Assembly: GCA_050176585.1 (NCBI GenBank)
Contig: JBFXHX010000001.1
Span: forward strand, 1-64,000
DNA: 64,000 nucleotides
Direction of reading: 5' to 3'
DNA from: CAYYWP01 sp050176585
GTDB taxonomy: Bacteria > Desulfobacterota > Binatia > HRBIN30 > CADEER01
Shown in pieces: positions 33,631 to 41,881 of the stretch. The position numbers were made by a program, and so were the translations under genes. The notes below the pieces were generated by a model. It saw nothing but the letters and a program-made list of their open reading frames with translations. It was not told the DNA's origin and did no database searches. How positions within the stretch are numbered: the first letter of the stretch is position 1; each line of letters opens with the position of its first letter.

Positions 33631-34505
33631 CAATGCTCCCGCACGGCGTCCGCCGCCAGCGCAGCGCGCACCGCTCGACCCACGTACACGCGCGCCAGCT
33701 GCTTCTTGTAGTCCGCCGAACCGTGCGCGTCGCCGGCGACGGTCAGCTCATCCGCCGCCGCGTCGCCGGCCCGCCGCAGCGCAGCGCCGTCGGCGCGTGC
33801 GCCGCACAACGCCTGTTCCGCGCCATGCAGGCGGAGCGGCGTCTCGGCTGCCGCGCCGATGGCGACAAGGGCGCTGCGGATCATGCCATCCTCCACGTCG
33901 AGGCACACGGCCACACCGAGCGCGGGCCAGTCGTCGGCCGAGCGGGTCGTGCACTTCACGTACGCGGCCCGGCGGCGCCCGAGCGGCGGCACGGTGAGCG
34001 CGGTGATCAGCTCGTCGCGGCGGAGCGCCGTCTCGTAATAGCCGCGGCTCAGCTCGGCGACCGGGAGCGTCCGTTCACCGGCCCGGCCGGCTACGGTGAC
34101 GCGCGCGCCGAGCGCGATCAAGACCGGCGGCAGGTCCATGTGCGGATCGGCATGGGCGAGGTGCCCGCCGACCGTCGCCACGTTGCGCACGCGGACGTTC
34201 GACAGCGTCCACAGCGCCCGGCCGATCACGGGCCACCCGCCGCGCACCGCGCGCGAGCGCTCCACGTCCGACAGCGCGACTAGCGCGCCGACGCGCAGCT
34301 CGCCGCCGGGACCGATGTGGATGTCCGCCAGGCCGCCGCCGAGCCCGCGCAAGCTGACCAAGCGGCGGGGTTGGAATACCCCCGCCTTCATCATCAGCAT
34401 GAGCGCGGTCCCGCCCGCGATGGGGCGGACCGCCGGGTCGTCGCAATCGAGCAGGCCGATGGCTTCGCTCAGCGAAGCCGGCTCGGCGAGTTCGAAGGGG
34501 ACCAT
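33630..34505 (-). CDS. Molybdenum hydroxylase FAD-binding subunit (CoxM type)
   Basis: The 291-residue medium subunit binds FAD; the motif PIAGGTALMLMMKAG near residues 36-50 and ATVGGHLAHADPHMDLPP near 105-122 correspond to the two flavin-binding loops. The C-terminal CoxM-type domain ends near ADYKKQLARVYVGRAV. ATG 34505 lies inside the 3' end of the upstream hydrolase gene (37-base overlap), suggesting coupled translation. Confidence 0.92.
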   Translation of the reverse strand: MVPFELAEPASLSEAIGLLDCDDPAVRPIAGGTALMLMMKAGVFQPRRLVSLRGLGGGLADIHIGPGGELRVGALVALSDVERSRAVRGGWPVIGRALWTLSNVRVRNVATVGGHLAHADPHMDLPPVLIALGARVTVAGRAGERTLPVAELSRGYYETALRRDELITALTVPPLGRRRAAYVKCTTRSADDWPALGVAVCLDVEDGMIRSALVAIGAAAETPLRLHGAEQALCGARADGAALRRAGDAAADELTVAGDAHGSADYKKQLARVYVGRAVRAALAADAVREH

Positions 34506-35350
34506 TCGGTCACTTCCAGCAGGCGGCAGAGCGCGGCGGCGATACGTTCCGGCCGCTCCAAGGGCGTCAGATGTCGAGCGCCGGGCAGCACCGTGAGCTG
34601 CGCGCCCGGGATCTCGCTCTGCAGCGCGGCCGCCATCGCGACCGGCGTCGCATAGTCCTCTTCGCCGACGAGAACCGCGGCGGGCATCCGCAGGCGTGGC
34701 AGCGCGGCGCGCAGATCGCAAGCGCCGAGCATGTGGCACGTCGCGGCGTATGCCTGCAGGTCGTTGCGCAGGAACGCCCGCACGCAATCCGCCACGATGT
34801 CCGGATGCTCGGCGCGGAACGCGTCCCCGAACCACCGCGTGGTCTGGAACTCGACCATCGGCGCCAGCCCGGCCTGGAGCGCGCGGTCGGCGCGCTCCGC
34901 CCATTGCTTCGGCGCGTCCGGCCCGTACCAGGCGGTCGTGTCGACGAGGCCCAGCGCGGCCGCGCGCGCCGGGTAGGCAGCGCCGAAGGCGAGCGCGACG
35001 CATCCGCCCATCGACGCGCCAGCGACGAGCGCGGTCTCCCAGCCGACATGGTCCAGCAGGTCGGCGAGATCGTCCGCGAAACGCTCGACAGCGTACGGGC
35101 CGGCGGGTTTGTCCGAGGCGCCGTGTCCCCGGCAGTCGTAGACCAGCACCGAAGCCTTGCCGGCCAGCCGCTCCACGACGGGTCGCCAGAAATGCCGATC
35201 CATGGCGAGCGAATGCACGAGCGCGACGCGCGGCGTGCCGCTCCTGGCGCCGTACACCGCATAGCTGATCTGCGCGCCGTCGCGCGTGCGCGCGCGCCCC
35301 TCGGTCACGTCTTGCGGCGAGGCACTGTGTGTCACTGGGCGGTCGGCCAC
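34469..35350 (-). CDS. Alpha/beta hydrolase, enol-lactonase-like
   Basis: The 293-residue hydrolase has the fold landmarks LVHSLAMDRHFWRPV (oxyanion region), YDCRGHGASDKP, and the triad Ser113 (GASMGG), Asp232 (GEEDYATP) and His260 (GARHLTPLERP). The closest style is 3-oxoadipate enol-lactonase and related carbon-carbon or lactone hydrolases. It overlaps the FAD-subunit gene by 37 bases and starts the operon, so it probably acts in the same catabolic route, for example hydrolysing a ring-opened or lactone intermediate. That role is inferred from context. Confidence 0.85.
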   Translation of the reverse strand: MADRPVTHSASPQDVTEGRARTRDGAQISYAVYGARSGTPRVALVHSLAMDRHFWRPVVERLAGKASVLVYDCRGHGASDKPAGPYAVERFADDLADLLDHVGWETALVAGASMGGCVALAFGAAYPARAAALGLVDTTAWYGPDAPKQWAERADRALQAGLAPMVEFQTTRWFGDAFRAEHPDIVADCVRAFLRNDLQAYAATCHMLGACDLRAALPRLRMPAAVLVGEEDYATPVAMAAALQSEIPGAQLTVLPGARHLTPLERPERIAAALCRLLEVTEWSPSNSPSRLR

Positions 35351-35739
35351 GATCCTCTCCGGCGAAGCTCCTCGTTCGAGCCGGTCGGCGTTCCGGCCGA
35401 CGCGCGCCGGATGCTACACAGTGCGCTCTGCATCAGGCAAGCGCGTTGCGCAGGCGCAACCGCAATTCGGTCCGTGTAGCGGGCGCCTGTGGCCGGCCGA
35501 CAGCGCGCGGCGATGCCGGAGGTCGGGCATGGCCATCGATCATCCACCCTGCCGCCAAGCACCGATGCCGCACCATCCTCCGCGGGCGGCGCTCCGCGCC
35601 GCCGTGCGGCCACGCGTGCCGCGGATTAGCGGAGAGCAGGCGCGGAGGTCGCGTGCTCGAAACTCCATGTGTTATCTCTGCGCGTCCCGTCATCGGGCGC
35701 CCCGCTAGCCGCGGCGGCAAAGACGTGGAAGATGGCACC
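35351..35739. other. Divergent intergenic region upstream of hydrolase and PFK genes
   Basis: 389 bases hold promoters for both divergent units but no supported gene. A diverged copy of the dispersed repeat starts near 35604 (GTGCGGCCACGCGTGCCGCG). Small frames here have no recognisable similarity. Confidence 0.55.
35604..35626 (+). repeat. Dispersed intergenic repeat core (diverged copy)
   Basis: About 19 of 23 positions match the core at 30727. The upstream flank GCTCCGCGCC also matches the flank of that copy, supporting common origin. Confidence 0.45.
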
Positions 35740-37032
35740 ATGAGTCAGCGGAAGAAATTGGCGATCCTGGTCGGCGGCGGGCCGGCCCCGGGGATCAACA
35801 GCGTGATCGGCGCGGCCACGATTCGCAGCCAGATCGACGGCGTCGACGTCCTCGGCATCGAAGACGGCTTCGAGTGGATCATGCGCGGGAACATCGACCA
35901 CGTGCGACCGCTGACGATCGAATCGGTCAGCCGCATCCATTTCCGCGGCGGCTCCTGCATCGGCATTTCGCGCGCAAACCCCACGACCGATCCCCAGCTT
36001 CTCGAGAACACGATCATCTCCCTCTTGCGGCTGAACGTCTCGCAGCTGATCACCATCGGCGGCGACGACACCGCGTTCTCGGCGATGAAGCTCGAAGAGC
36101 AGGCGGCCGGGCGCATTCGCGTCGTGCACGTGCCGAAGACGATCGACAACGACCTCGATCTACCGCCCGACATCGACACGTTTGGCTTTCAGACCGCCCG
36201 CCACATCGGCGCCGAGATCGTGAAGAACCTCATGGTCGACGCGCATACGACGTCGCGGTGGTACTTCGTCGTCTCGATGGGGCGCAAAGCCGGCCATCTC
36301 GCGCTCGCGACCGGCAAGGCGGCGGGCGCGACTTTGACGCTGATCCCGGAGGAGTTCGGCACCACGGACATCCGGTTCCGCGCCATCGTCGACACGCTCG
36401 TCGGCGCGATCATCAAGCGCCTGAGCCTCGGCCCCCGTCACGGAGTGGCGGTCATCGCCGAAGGCGTCGTGGAGGGCATTCGCCCCCAAGACCTGTCGCT
36501 GCTCGACGATGTCGAGCGCGACGCCCACGGCCACGTGCGCATCGCGGAGGTCGCGATCGGCGAAATCCTGAAGCGCGCCGTGCAGGGCCGGCTGAAGGAG
36601 TTCGGCCTGAAGTGCACGATCGCGGCGAAGAACATCGGCTACGAGCTGCGCTGCGCCGATCCCATCCCGCTGGACATGGAATACACGCGCGACCTCGGAT
36701 ACTGCGCCGCGCGGTACCTGATCGCGGGCGGGCACGGCGCGACGGTCTCGATGCAGGGCGGGCACTTCGTGCCGATCGCGTTCCGGAAGTTGATCGATCC
36801 GACCACCGGGCGCATGCGCGTCCGCCTGGTCGACGTCACCTCGGCGCGTTACGCGATCGCGCGCCGCTACATGATCCGCCTGCGGCGCGACGACTTCAGC
36901 GATCCGCACGAGCTCGCGAAATTCGCCGCGACGGTCGGCCTCTCGCCGACCGAGTTTCGCGAACAGTTCGAGTATCTGGTGCAGGACGAGCCGCCGCCAC
37001 TGCAAGTCGAGCTTCTGGAAGAAGCCCGTTAA
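35740..37032 (+). CDS. 6-phosphofructokinase, pyrophosphate-type signature
   Basis: The 430-residue PFK interconverts fructose 6-phosphate and fructose 1,6-bisphosphate. Two sites separate donors in this family. Here the first reads IGGDDTAFSA near residue 107 (Asp where ATP enzymes have Gly), and the second reads PKTIDND near 131 (Lys where ATP enzymes have Gly). Both are the pyrophosphate-dependent state, so a reversible PPi enzyme is predicted. MGRKAGHLALATGKAAG near 180 and the C-terminal substrate region are intact. ATG 35740 is the likely start, with only a weak purine stretch upstream. It stands as a single gene. Confidence 0.88.
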   Translation: MSQRKKLAILVGGGPAPGINSVIGAATIRSQIDGVDVLGIEDGFEWIMRGNIDHVRPLTIESVSRIHFRGGSCIGISRANPTTDPQLLENTIISLLRLNVSQLITIGGDDTAFSAMKLEEQAAGRIRVVHVPKTIDNDLDLPPDIDTFGFQTARHIGAEIVKNLMVDAHTTSRWYFVVSMGRKAGHLALATGKAAGATLTLIPEEFGTTDIRFRAIVDTLVGAIIKRLSLGPRHGVAVIAEGVVEGIRPQDLSLLDDVERDAHGHVRIAEVAIGEILKRAVQGRLKEFGLKCTIAAKNIGYELRCADPIPLDMEYTRDLGYCAARYLIAGGHGATVSMQGGHFVPIAFRKLIDPTTGRMRVRLVDVTSARYAIARRYMIRLRRDDFSDPHELAKFAATVGLSPTEFREQFEYLVQDEPPPLQVELLEEAR

Positions 37033-37041
37033 ACGCAGACC

Positions 37042-37146
37042 GTTACGCTATTGGGCGGACGGTCTCGTTTTGCCGCGTCGGCGCCGGCCGCGATCGGGGC
37101 CGCCGCCTTTCCGGCGCGGGTTTGCTGGCCTGCCTTACAGCGTAAC
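37042..37146. repeat. GTTACGCT/AGCGTAAC inverted pair between convergent genes (copy 2)
   Basis: GTTACGCT at 37042-37049 is the inverse of AGCGTAAC at 37139-37146, and the latter is part of TTACAGCGTAAC (37135-37146), matching motif copies at 15196 and 48469. All three lie between convergent genes. Confidence 0.45.
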
Positions 37147-37162
37147 AGCCTGACAGCCCGCT

Positions 37163-37627
37163 TCACCGGTACTTCTTCAAGGCCTGATCCATGCCGGCCA
37201 GGATCGAGTCCGGACGCCGCTCATCATAGAAGTACTTGTACTGCTCGCGCGGCACGTGGATGTCGGGGTCGAGCACACCCGCCGGCGACAGGAAGAACGT
37301 CCGCGGGATATAGCTGCCGTCAACCGCGTACTTCGGCCCGAGCTGTTTGTTCTGGTCGGCGTCGAGGCGGATCATGACGAACTCTTTCGACTTCTCGACC
37401 ACCTTCGGATCGTGGAACACCTTGCTGTAGTTGGTGCAGTGCGGGCACCACTCGGTGTAGAAGATCAAGCACACGGGCCGCTGGCTCTTCTTTGCCTGCT
37501 CGAGTCCCTCCTCATACGCCTGCCACTTGATCTGGTTGTCGTTCCAGTCGCCGCCAGCTTCGGCGCGAGCGCCGATGAAGAGAGCGACGGCTGCGCAGAG
37601 GACAGCCAGCACGGGACGGCTTCGCAT
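37163..37627 (-). CDS. Periplasmic thioredoxin-fold protein
   Basis: The 154-residue product has a signal peptide (PVLAVLCAAVALFIGARAEA, cleavage near residue 24) and a thioredoxin fold with FYTEWCPHCTNYSKVFHDPK, whose WCPHC is the redox pair. SYIPRTFFLSPAG carries the cis-proline region. It resembles DsbD C-terminal-like and thioredoxin_7 proteins that reduce or isomerise disulfides outside the cytoplasm. The partner is unknown; the upstream gene on the same strand ends 72 bases away. Confidence 0.85.
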   Translation of the reverse strand: MRSRPVLAVLCAAVALFIGARAEAGGDWNDNQIKWQAYEEGLEQAKKSQRPVCLIFYTEWCPHCTNYSKVFHDPKVVEKSKEFVMIRLDADQNKQLGPKYAVDGSYIPRTFFLSPAGVLDPDIHVPREQYKYFYDERRPDSILAGMDQALKKYR

Positions 37628-37699
37628 ACGGTCGGTTCCTCCTATCCGGCGTGGCTAGCTGCCCGGCGCCGCCAGTGCAAGGCGGAGCCGCCGCGCGCA

Positions 37700-39712
37700 T
37701 CAGCCCAGAAAGGCGGCCAGCTCCTCGTCCGGTATGCCGAGCGCACGCGCGACGTGCACGGCGGCCACCAGGGCGCGGTGGCCGCTGGCGCCGACCGTGT
37801 CGCGGCGCACCGCAAACGCGCTCGCGCCCGCGCGCAGCTCCAAACCCTCCGGGCCGCGACTCACCTGGGCGGCCGAAAAGGATGCAGCGCCCGGCACCTC
37901 GCTCGCGAGCGCCTGCAGGACCGGGTCGTCGCGGCACAGCAGTACCGCGGCGCCGCGCGCCGCCGCATCGCGGCAGAGCAGCGCGATCTCTTCGCGGAGC
38001 GTCTCCACCGCATCGAGGTCGTCGCGATGGCTCGATGCCACCGGCGTGACCACGACGATGTCGGGACGCACGATCTCCAGGTGCGCGCGCATGTCGCCCG
38101 TGCGGCGTACCCCGAACTCGAGCACCATCACGTCGAGCGCCTCGTTCGCCCCGTACGCCGACCACAGCGCGCGCCCGAGCCCGCGGACCACATCGGGCGG
38201 CCGGCGGGTGTCGATCTCGGTCCCGAGCACGGCGAGGGGCAAGCCGATGCCGGTGTTGTAGGACAGCGGGTTGGCGCGCACGGAGAAGCGGCGCGACAAG
38301 AGCTCGGCCAGCATGCGCTTCAGCGCCGTCTTCCCCTGCGTACCGGTGATCGCCACCACCTTCGGGCGTTGCCGCGCCAGGCGGGCGCGCGCGAGCTGGC
38401 GGAGCAGCGCGATGCCGCTTTGGCGCAGCGGCCCGGGCACGCGCGAGCGCGCGCCGGCGGCCGCCGCCGGCACCGCCGTTACGCTGCGCGTCGGTCGACC
38501 GGCGAAGTAGGCCTCGAGGCGGTCGAACGCGAGATCGATGTCCGGCGCGGGCCTGGCGTAGCAGAGCCGCAGGTGCGCCTCGCCACTCGGCCCGAAGGCG
38601 ATGCCCGGCACGAGCGCCACCCGCGCCTCCGCGAGCAGCTCCGCCGATAGGCGCCGCGAGTCGCGCGCATGGCGGATCGTGTCCTTGACGCGCGGGAACA
38701 CGAAGTACGAGGCGCTCGGCTTCTGGTAATCGAACGCGTGCGAGAGCGTGTCGAGGCGCTCCAGCACGTGATCGCGGCGGCGGCGAAACTCGGCGCGGAA
38801 TTCGTCGACGAATTGGTCGCCGTGCTGCAACGCCGCCAGCGCGGCGTATTGCGAGACCACGGGCGCGCAGGTGACCAGCGCATCGTGCACGGTGAGGATG
38901 TCGGCCACGCGCTCGGCGGGTCCGTGCAGGAAGCCCACGCGCCACCCGGTCATGCCGTACGCTTTGGAGAACGAGCAGACGCGGATCACGCGCTCGCGCG
39001 CCGTCGGCTCCATCGCGGCGCTGACGATCCCCTGCGCGGTGTAGACGAAATCCTTGTAGACCTCGTCCGTGATAACCAGCAGGTCGTGCGCCGCGGCGAC
39101 GCGCAGCATGCGCTGCGTCTGCTCGCGCGAGAAGACCGTCCCGGTGGGGTTGTTCGGATTGCAGAGCAGCAGGACTCGTGTGCGCCGATTCGCCGCCGCG
39201 GCGATCGCGTCGGGGTCGAGATCGAAATGGCGGTCCTCGTCCAGCGGCACCCAGCGCGGTACGCCGCCGGCGATGCGGATGGCGGGCAGATAGGAGGCGT
39301 ACGTGGGCGACACGACCAGCACTTCGTCACCGGGATCGAGGGTCGCGAGCAGGGTCGCGGCAATCGCTTCGATCGCCCCCACCGTGACGAGGATCTCGCG
39401 CTCGGGGTCGTACTGCATCCCGTCGCGCTCCAGCGACTCGGCGATCGCCTCGCGCAGCTCGGGCAACCCGGGGCTCACCGAGTAGCGCGCGCACACGCCC
39501 TCGGCCATGCGCGCCACGACGGCGCGCTTGATCGGCTCCGGCGTGTCGAAGCTCGGGATGCCTTGCGCAAGCGACACCACGCCGGGGATCCGGCTGGCCT
39601 GCAGTTCGACGTCCTTGATCGGCGAGAGCGTCAGCCCGCGCATGCGCTCCGCGGCGCGGGTGGTGCGCCGCTCGCGCGCACGCGCCGACGCGCTGGAAAA
39701 CCCCCAGCTCAT
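37700..39712 (-). CDS. Class I aminotransferase fused to a truncated Mur-ligase domain
   Basis: The 670-residue fusion is unusual. Residues about 25-400 form a fold type I aminotransferase: VSLAQGIPSFDTPEPIKRAV, NPNNPTGTVFS, ITDEVYKDFVY, the PLP lysine in CSFSKAYGMTGWRVGF near 248, and LRLCYARP. After a linker, residues about 440-670 match the MurF-like central ATPase domain: VVAITGTQGKTALKRMLAEL near 452, NPLSYNTGIGLPLAVLGTEI, and the end GHRALVAAVHVARALGIPDE. The C-terminal Mur ligase domain is absent; the stop falls where it would begin, and the next gene starts 72 bases on, so it is not a visible frameshift. ATG 39712 overlaps the phosphatase stop (ATGA). Function is unknown; amino-acid processing coupled to ATP-dependent activation is a guess. 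Confidence 0.85.
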   Translation of the reverse strand: MSWGFSSASARARERRTTRAAERMRGLTLSPIKDVELQASRIPGVVSLAQGIPSFDTPEPIKRAVVARMAEGVCARYSVSPGLPELREAIAESLERDGMQYDPEREILVTVGAIEAIAATLLATLDPGDEVLVVSPTYASYLPAIRIAGGVPRWVPLDEDRHFDLDPDAIAAAANRRTRVLLLCNPNNPTGTVFSREQTQRMLRVAAAHDLLVITDEVYKDFVYTAQGIVSAAMEPTARERVIRVCSFSKAYGMTGWRVGFLHGPAERVADILTVHDALVTCAPVVSQYAALAALQHGDQFVDEFRAEFRRRRDHVLERLDTLSHAFDYQKPSASYFVFPRVKDTIRHARDSRRLSAELLAEARVALVPGIAFGPSGEAHLRLCYARPAPDIDLAFDRLEAYFAGRPTRSVTAVPAAAAGARSRVPGPLRQSGIALLRQLARARLARQRPKVVAITGTQGKTALKRMLAELLSRRFSVRANPLSYNTGIGLPLAVLGTEIDTRRPPDVVRGLGRALWSAYGANEALDVMVLEFGVRRTGDMRAHLEIVRPDIVVVTPVASSHRDDLDAVETLREEIALLCRDAAARGAAVLLCRDDPVLQALASEVPGAASFSAAQVSRGPEGLELRAGASAFAVRRDTVGASGHRALVAAVHVARALGIPDEELAAFLG

Positions 39713-40341
39713 GGCGTGCTCGGGAGGCCGGCGAGATGCTCGGTGGCGTTCAACCGCTCCGGCACCCAACCGGATTCGCGGCGCACCAGCACATGGATGG
39801 AGCCGAGATCGATGGCGAGCGCACGGCGCTGGGCCTGTGTGAGGCCGAGCAGCTCGGTCAGCGCGGAGGCGATCACGCCCCGGTGCACGACGGCGAGCAG
39901 CTTCCGGTGCGGCGTGCCGTCGAGGATCTCGCGCAGCCCGGCCGCAACGCGGCGCTGAAACGCCCGCCGGCATTCCCCTTCGGGGTACACGAAGCGCTCG
40001 GGATCATCCTGCCAGCGCCGGAACTCTTCGGGGTCGCACGCCGCGATCTCCTCGCGCGTCAGCCCTTCCCAGCGCCCGAAATGCACTTCGTCGAACGCCG
40101 CGATCGCAACCGCCTGCAGCGGGCGGGAAGCGACCAGCGCTGCGCTCCGACGCGAGCGGCACAAGCGGCTCGAGTACACGGCATCGAACGATTCATGGGC
40201 CAGCGCGGCGCCGGTGCGCCGCATCTGCTCCTCGCCGAGGGCGCTGAGTGGCACATCCGTCGCGCCGTAATAGCGGATGCTCGACTGCCCCGTCGTCTCG
40301 CCATGGCGCACGAGCGTGAGGCGCAGGCCGTGGTCGCGCAC
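39709..40341 (-). CDS. Histidine phosphatase family protein
   Basis: The 210-residue enzyme has the phosphohistidine loop LTLVRHGETTG near residue 10, YSSRLCRSRRSA, the acid residue region FGRWEGLTREE and the second histidine in LLAVVHRGVIAS. It belongs to the CobC/GpmB-like branch, which dephosphorylates small metabolites. The GTG start at 40341 places the motif at the usual distance; the longer open frame upstream is Arg/Ala-rich and non-conserved. It is translationally coupled to the fusion gene downstream, so the two may share a pathway. Confidence 0.87.
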   Translation of the reverse strand: MRDHGLRLTLVRHGETTGQSSIRYYGATDVPLSALGEEQMRRTGAALAHESFDAVYSSRLCRSRRSAALVASRPLQAVAIAAFDEVHFGRWEGLTREEIAACDPEEFRRWQDDPERFVYPEGECRRAFQRRVAAGLREILDGTPHRKLLAVVHRGVIASALTELLGLTQAQRRALAIDLGSIHVLVRRESGWVPERLNATEHLAGLPSTP

Positions 40342-40498
40342 GTCAGCGCCTCGGCCTACGCCCGCGCCGACAGCGGACAGCGCGCGAGCCGCGGTGTGAG
40401 CGCGGCGGCGGATGCGGTGGCCGGCGCGAAGCTCGGGGCACGCGGGCCGGCGGCGGCCTTCGCGCCGGCCGCGGGGCCCGGGGCGCGACGCTGCGCAC

Positions 40499-41749
40499 TC
40501 ACGTTCCGCGCCCGTCGTCCGCGCGCTCACCGCGCGCGTAGAGCGCGCGCGGTGCGGCGAGTGTCGCGCCAATGAGGGCGGGACTGGGCGCCGCACCGCT
40601 GCCGATCCGCACCAGCAGGAGCGCTGCGGCGACGATCAGCACCACCAGCGCGGCCAGGCAGAGGATCGCGTACGAGAGACCGGCCGCACCATCGGCCCAG
40701 CGCACCAGCCAGACCGCCAACGAGCCAATGCCAAAGGTGCCGGCGAATTTGACTCCGTAAATCGTGGACCGCCAACGCGGAGGCGTGAACTGCGCGAACA
40801 AGCTGTTCTCGATCGGCTGCATGCCGAGGCTGAAAAACGCGAACAGCGCGCCGCATGCGACCAGCGGCAGGCCGCCGAGCGCGCTCATCGCGAGCAGCAC
40901 GGGCAGGCTGAGCGCGTGGAACAGCAGATACATGCGCCGCCGGTCGTAGCGATCGGCCGCGACGCCGCCGAAATACTGGCCCACGATGCCGAACATGTAC
41001 GCGAGCGAGGTCGCCGCGCCGTAACCGAGCTCGGTCACGTTCGCGGCAAAGTACCCCGGCTGAATCAGCGTGCTGCCGCGGTACGTCATGCCGGCGAGCA
41101 CCGCCGCCACGAACAGCACGGCCAGCGGGCGCCATGCGATGGCGCCGGCGTCGGCTCGTTCGGCGCGAGCGCGCGCAACGGCCGGTTCGGCGATGGGCAG
41201 AAAGGCACAACTCACCGCGACCGCGCACATCGCGTAGCCGACGGCGCGGTAGGCGTTCTGCCAGCCGAGCGCCGCGCAGAGCGCGGCAGTGATCATCGGC
41301 GTCGTGGCGATCGCGACGTTGCCGAAGATCCCGTTCACGCCGAGCGCGCGGCCCGGCGAGCTGACGCCGCGCGTGATCAGGCTCATCCCGACCGGGTGGT
41401 AGATGCTCGCGCAAGCGCCCATCGCGGCGAGACAGATGGTGAGTGCGCGCGGCGAGCTGACTTCGCTCGCGGCCAGTGCCGCCACGCCGAGGCCGAACAA
41501 CGAGATCAACAGCAGCAGACGCGCCCCGACGCGGTCGGCCACCAACCCGGCCGGCAACGCGCCGAGGCCGAACAACAGGTAGCCGAGGAAGCTCCACCCC
41601 AGCACCTGGTCCAGCGGCAGGTTGGCCTGCAGCGCCAGCGCCACCGCCAGGGTGGGGAACATGAGCTCGAAGAAGTGGGTCGAGAAGTGGCCGACTCCGG
41701 TCAGGATGATGACATTCCGCTCGGAACGCGCAGGGGACGGTGCGGCCAT
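40499..41749 (-). CDS. MFS transporter, fosmidomycin-resistance-like
   Basis: The 416-residue protein has 12 predicted helices. NVIILTGVGHFSTHFFELMF at the N-terminus, PAGLVADRVGARLLL and ASIYHPVGMSLITRG match the FSR-like MFS branch, which includes drug and metabolite exporters. Substrate is unknown. ATG 41749 is chosen at the conserved start; three codons upstream another in-frame start exists. It ends 158 bases before the phosphatase gene on the same strand. Confidence 0.87.
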   Translation of the reverse strand: MAAPSPARSERNVIILTGVGHFSTHFFELMFPTLAVALALQANLPLDQVLGWSFLGYLLFGLGALPAGLVADRVGARLLLLISLFGLGVAALAASEVSSPRALTICLAAMGACASIYHPVGMSLITRGVSSPGRALGVNGIFGNVAIATTPMITAALCAALGWQNAYRAVGYAMCAVAVSCAFLPIAEPAVARARAERADAGAIAWRPLAVLFVAAVLAGMTYRGSTLIQPGYFAANVTELGYGAATSLAYMFGIVGQYFGGVAADRYDRRRMYLLFHALSLPVLLAMSALGGLPLVACGALFAFFSLGMQPIENSLFAQFTPPRWRSTIYGVKFAGTFGIGSLAVWLVRWADGAAGLSYAILCLAALVVLIVAAALLLVRIGSGAAPSPALIGATLAAPRALYARGERADDGRGT

Positions 41750-41805
41750 GACGCGCAAAAGCTAGCCGACCCTCGGAAACCGGACAAGCTGGCTGCGCCG
41801 AACGA

Positions 41806-41835
41806 ACGTGGGGCGCACCGCCGTGCGCCCCACGT
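41806..41835 (-). terminator. Perfect 13-bp hairpin downstream of the Cys-rich gene
   Basis: Arms at 41806-41818 (ACGTGGGGCGCAC) and 41823-41835 pair perfectly around a CGCC loop. It lies 47 bases after the stop of the 41882 gene and before the MFS gene. On the minus strand no U tract follows; on the plus strand a short CTTT does. A terminator or transcript stabiliser is likely. Confidence 0.65.
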
Positions 41836-41881
41836 CTTTACACGGTCGAGACTACTGCTCGGGAGTACGGGAGAGCGTCGC

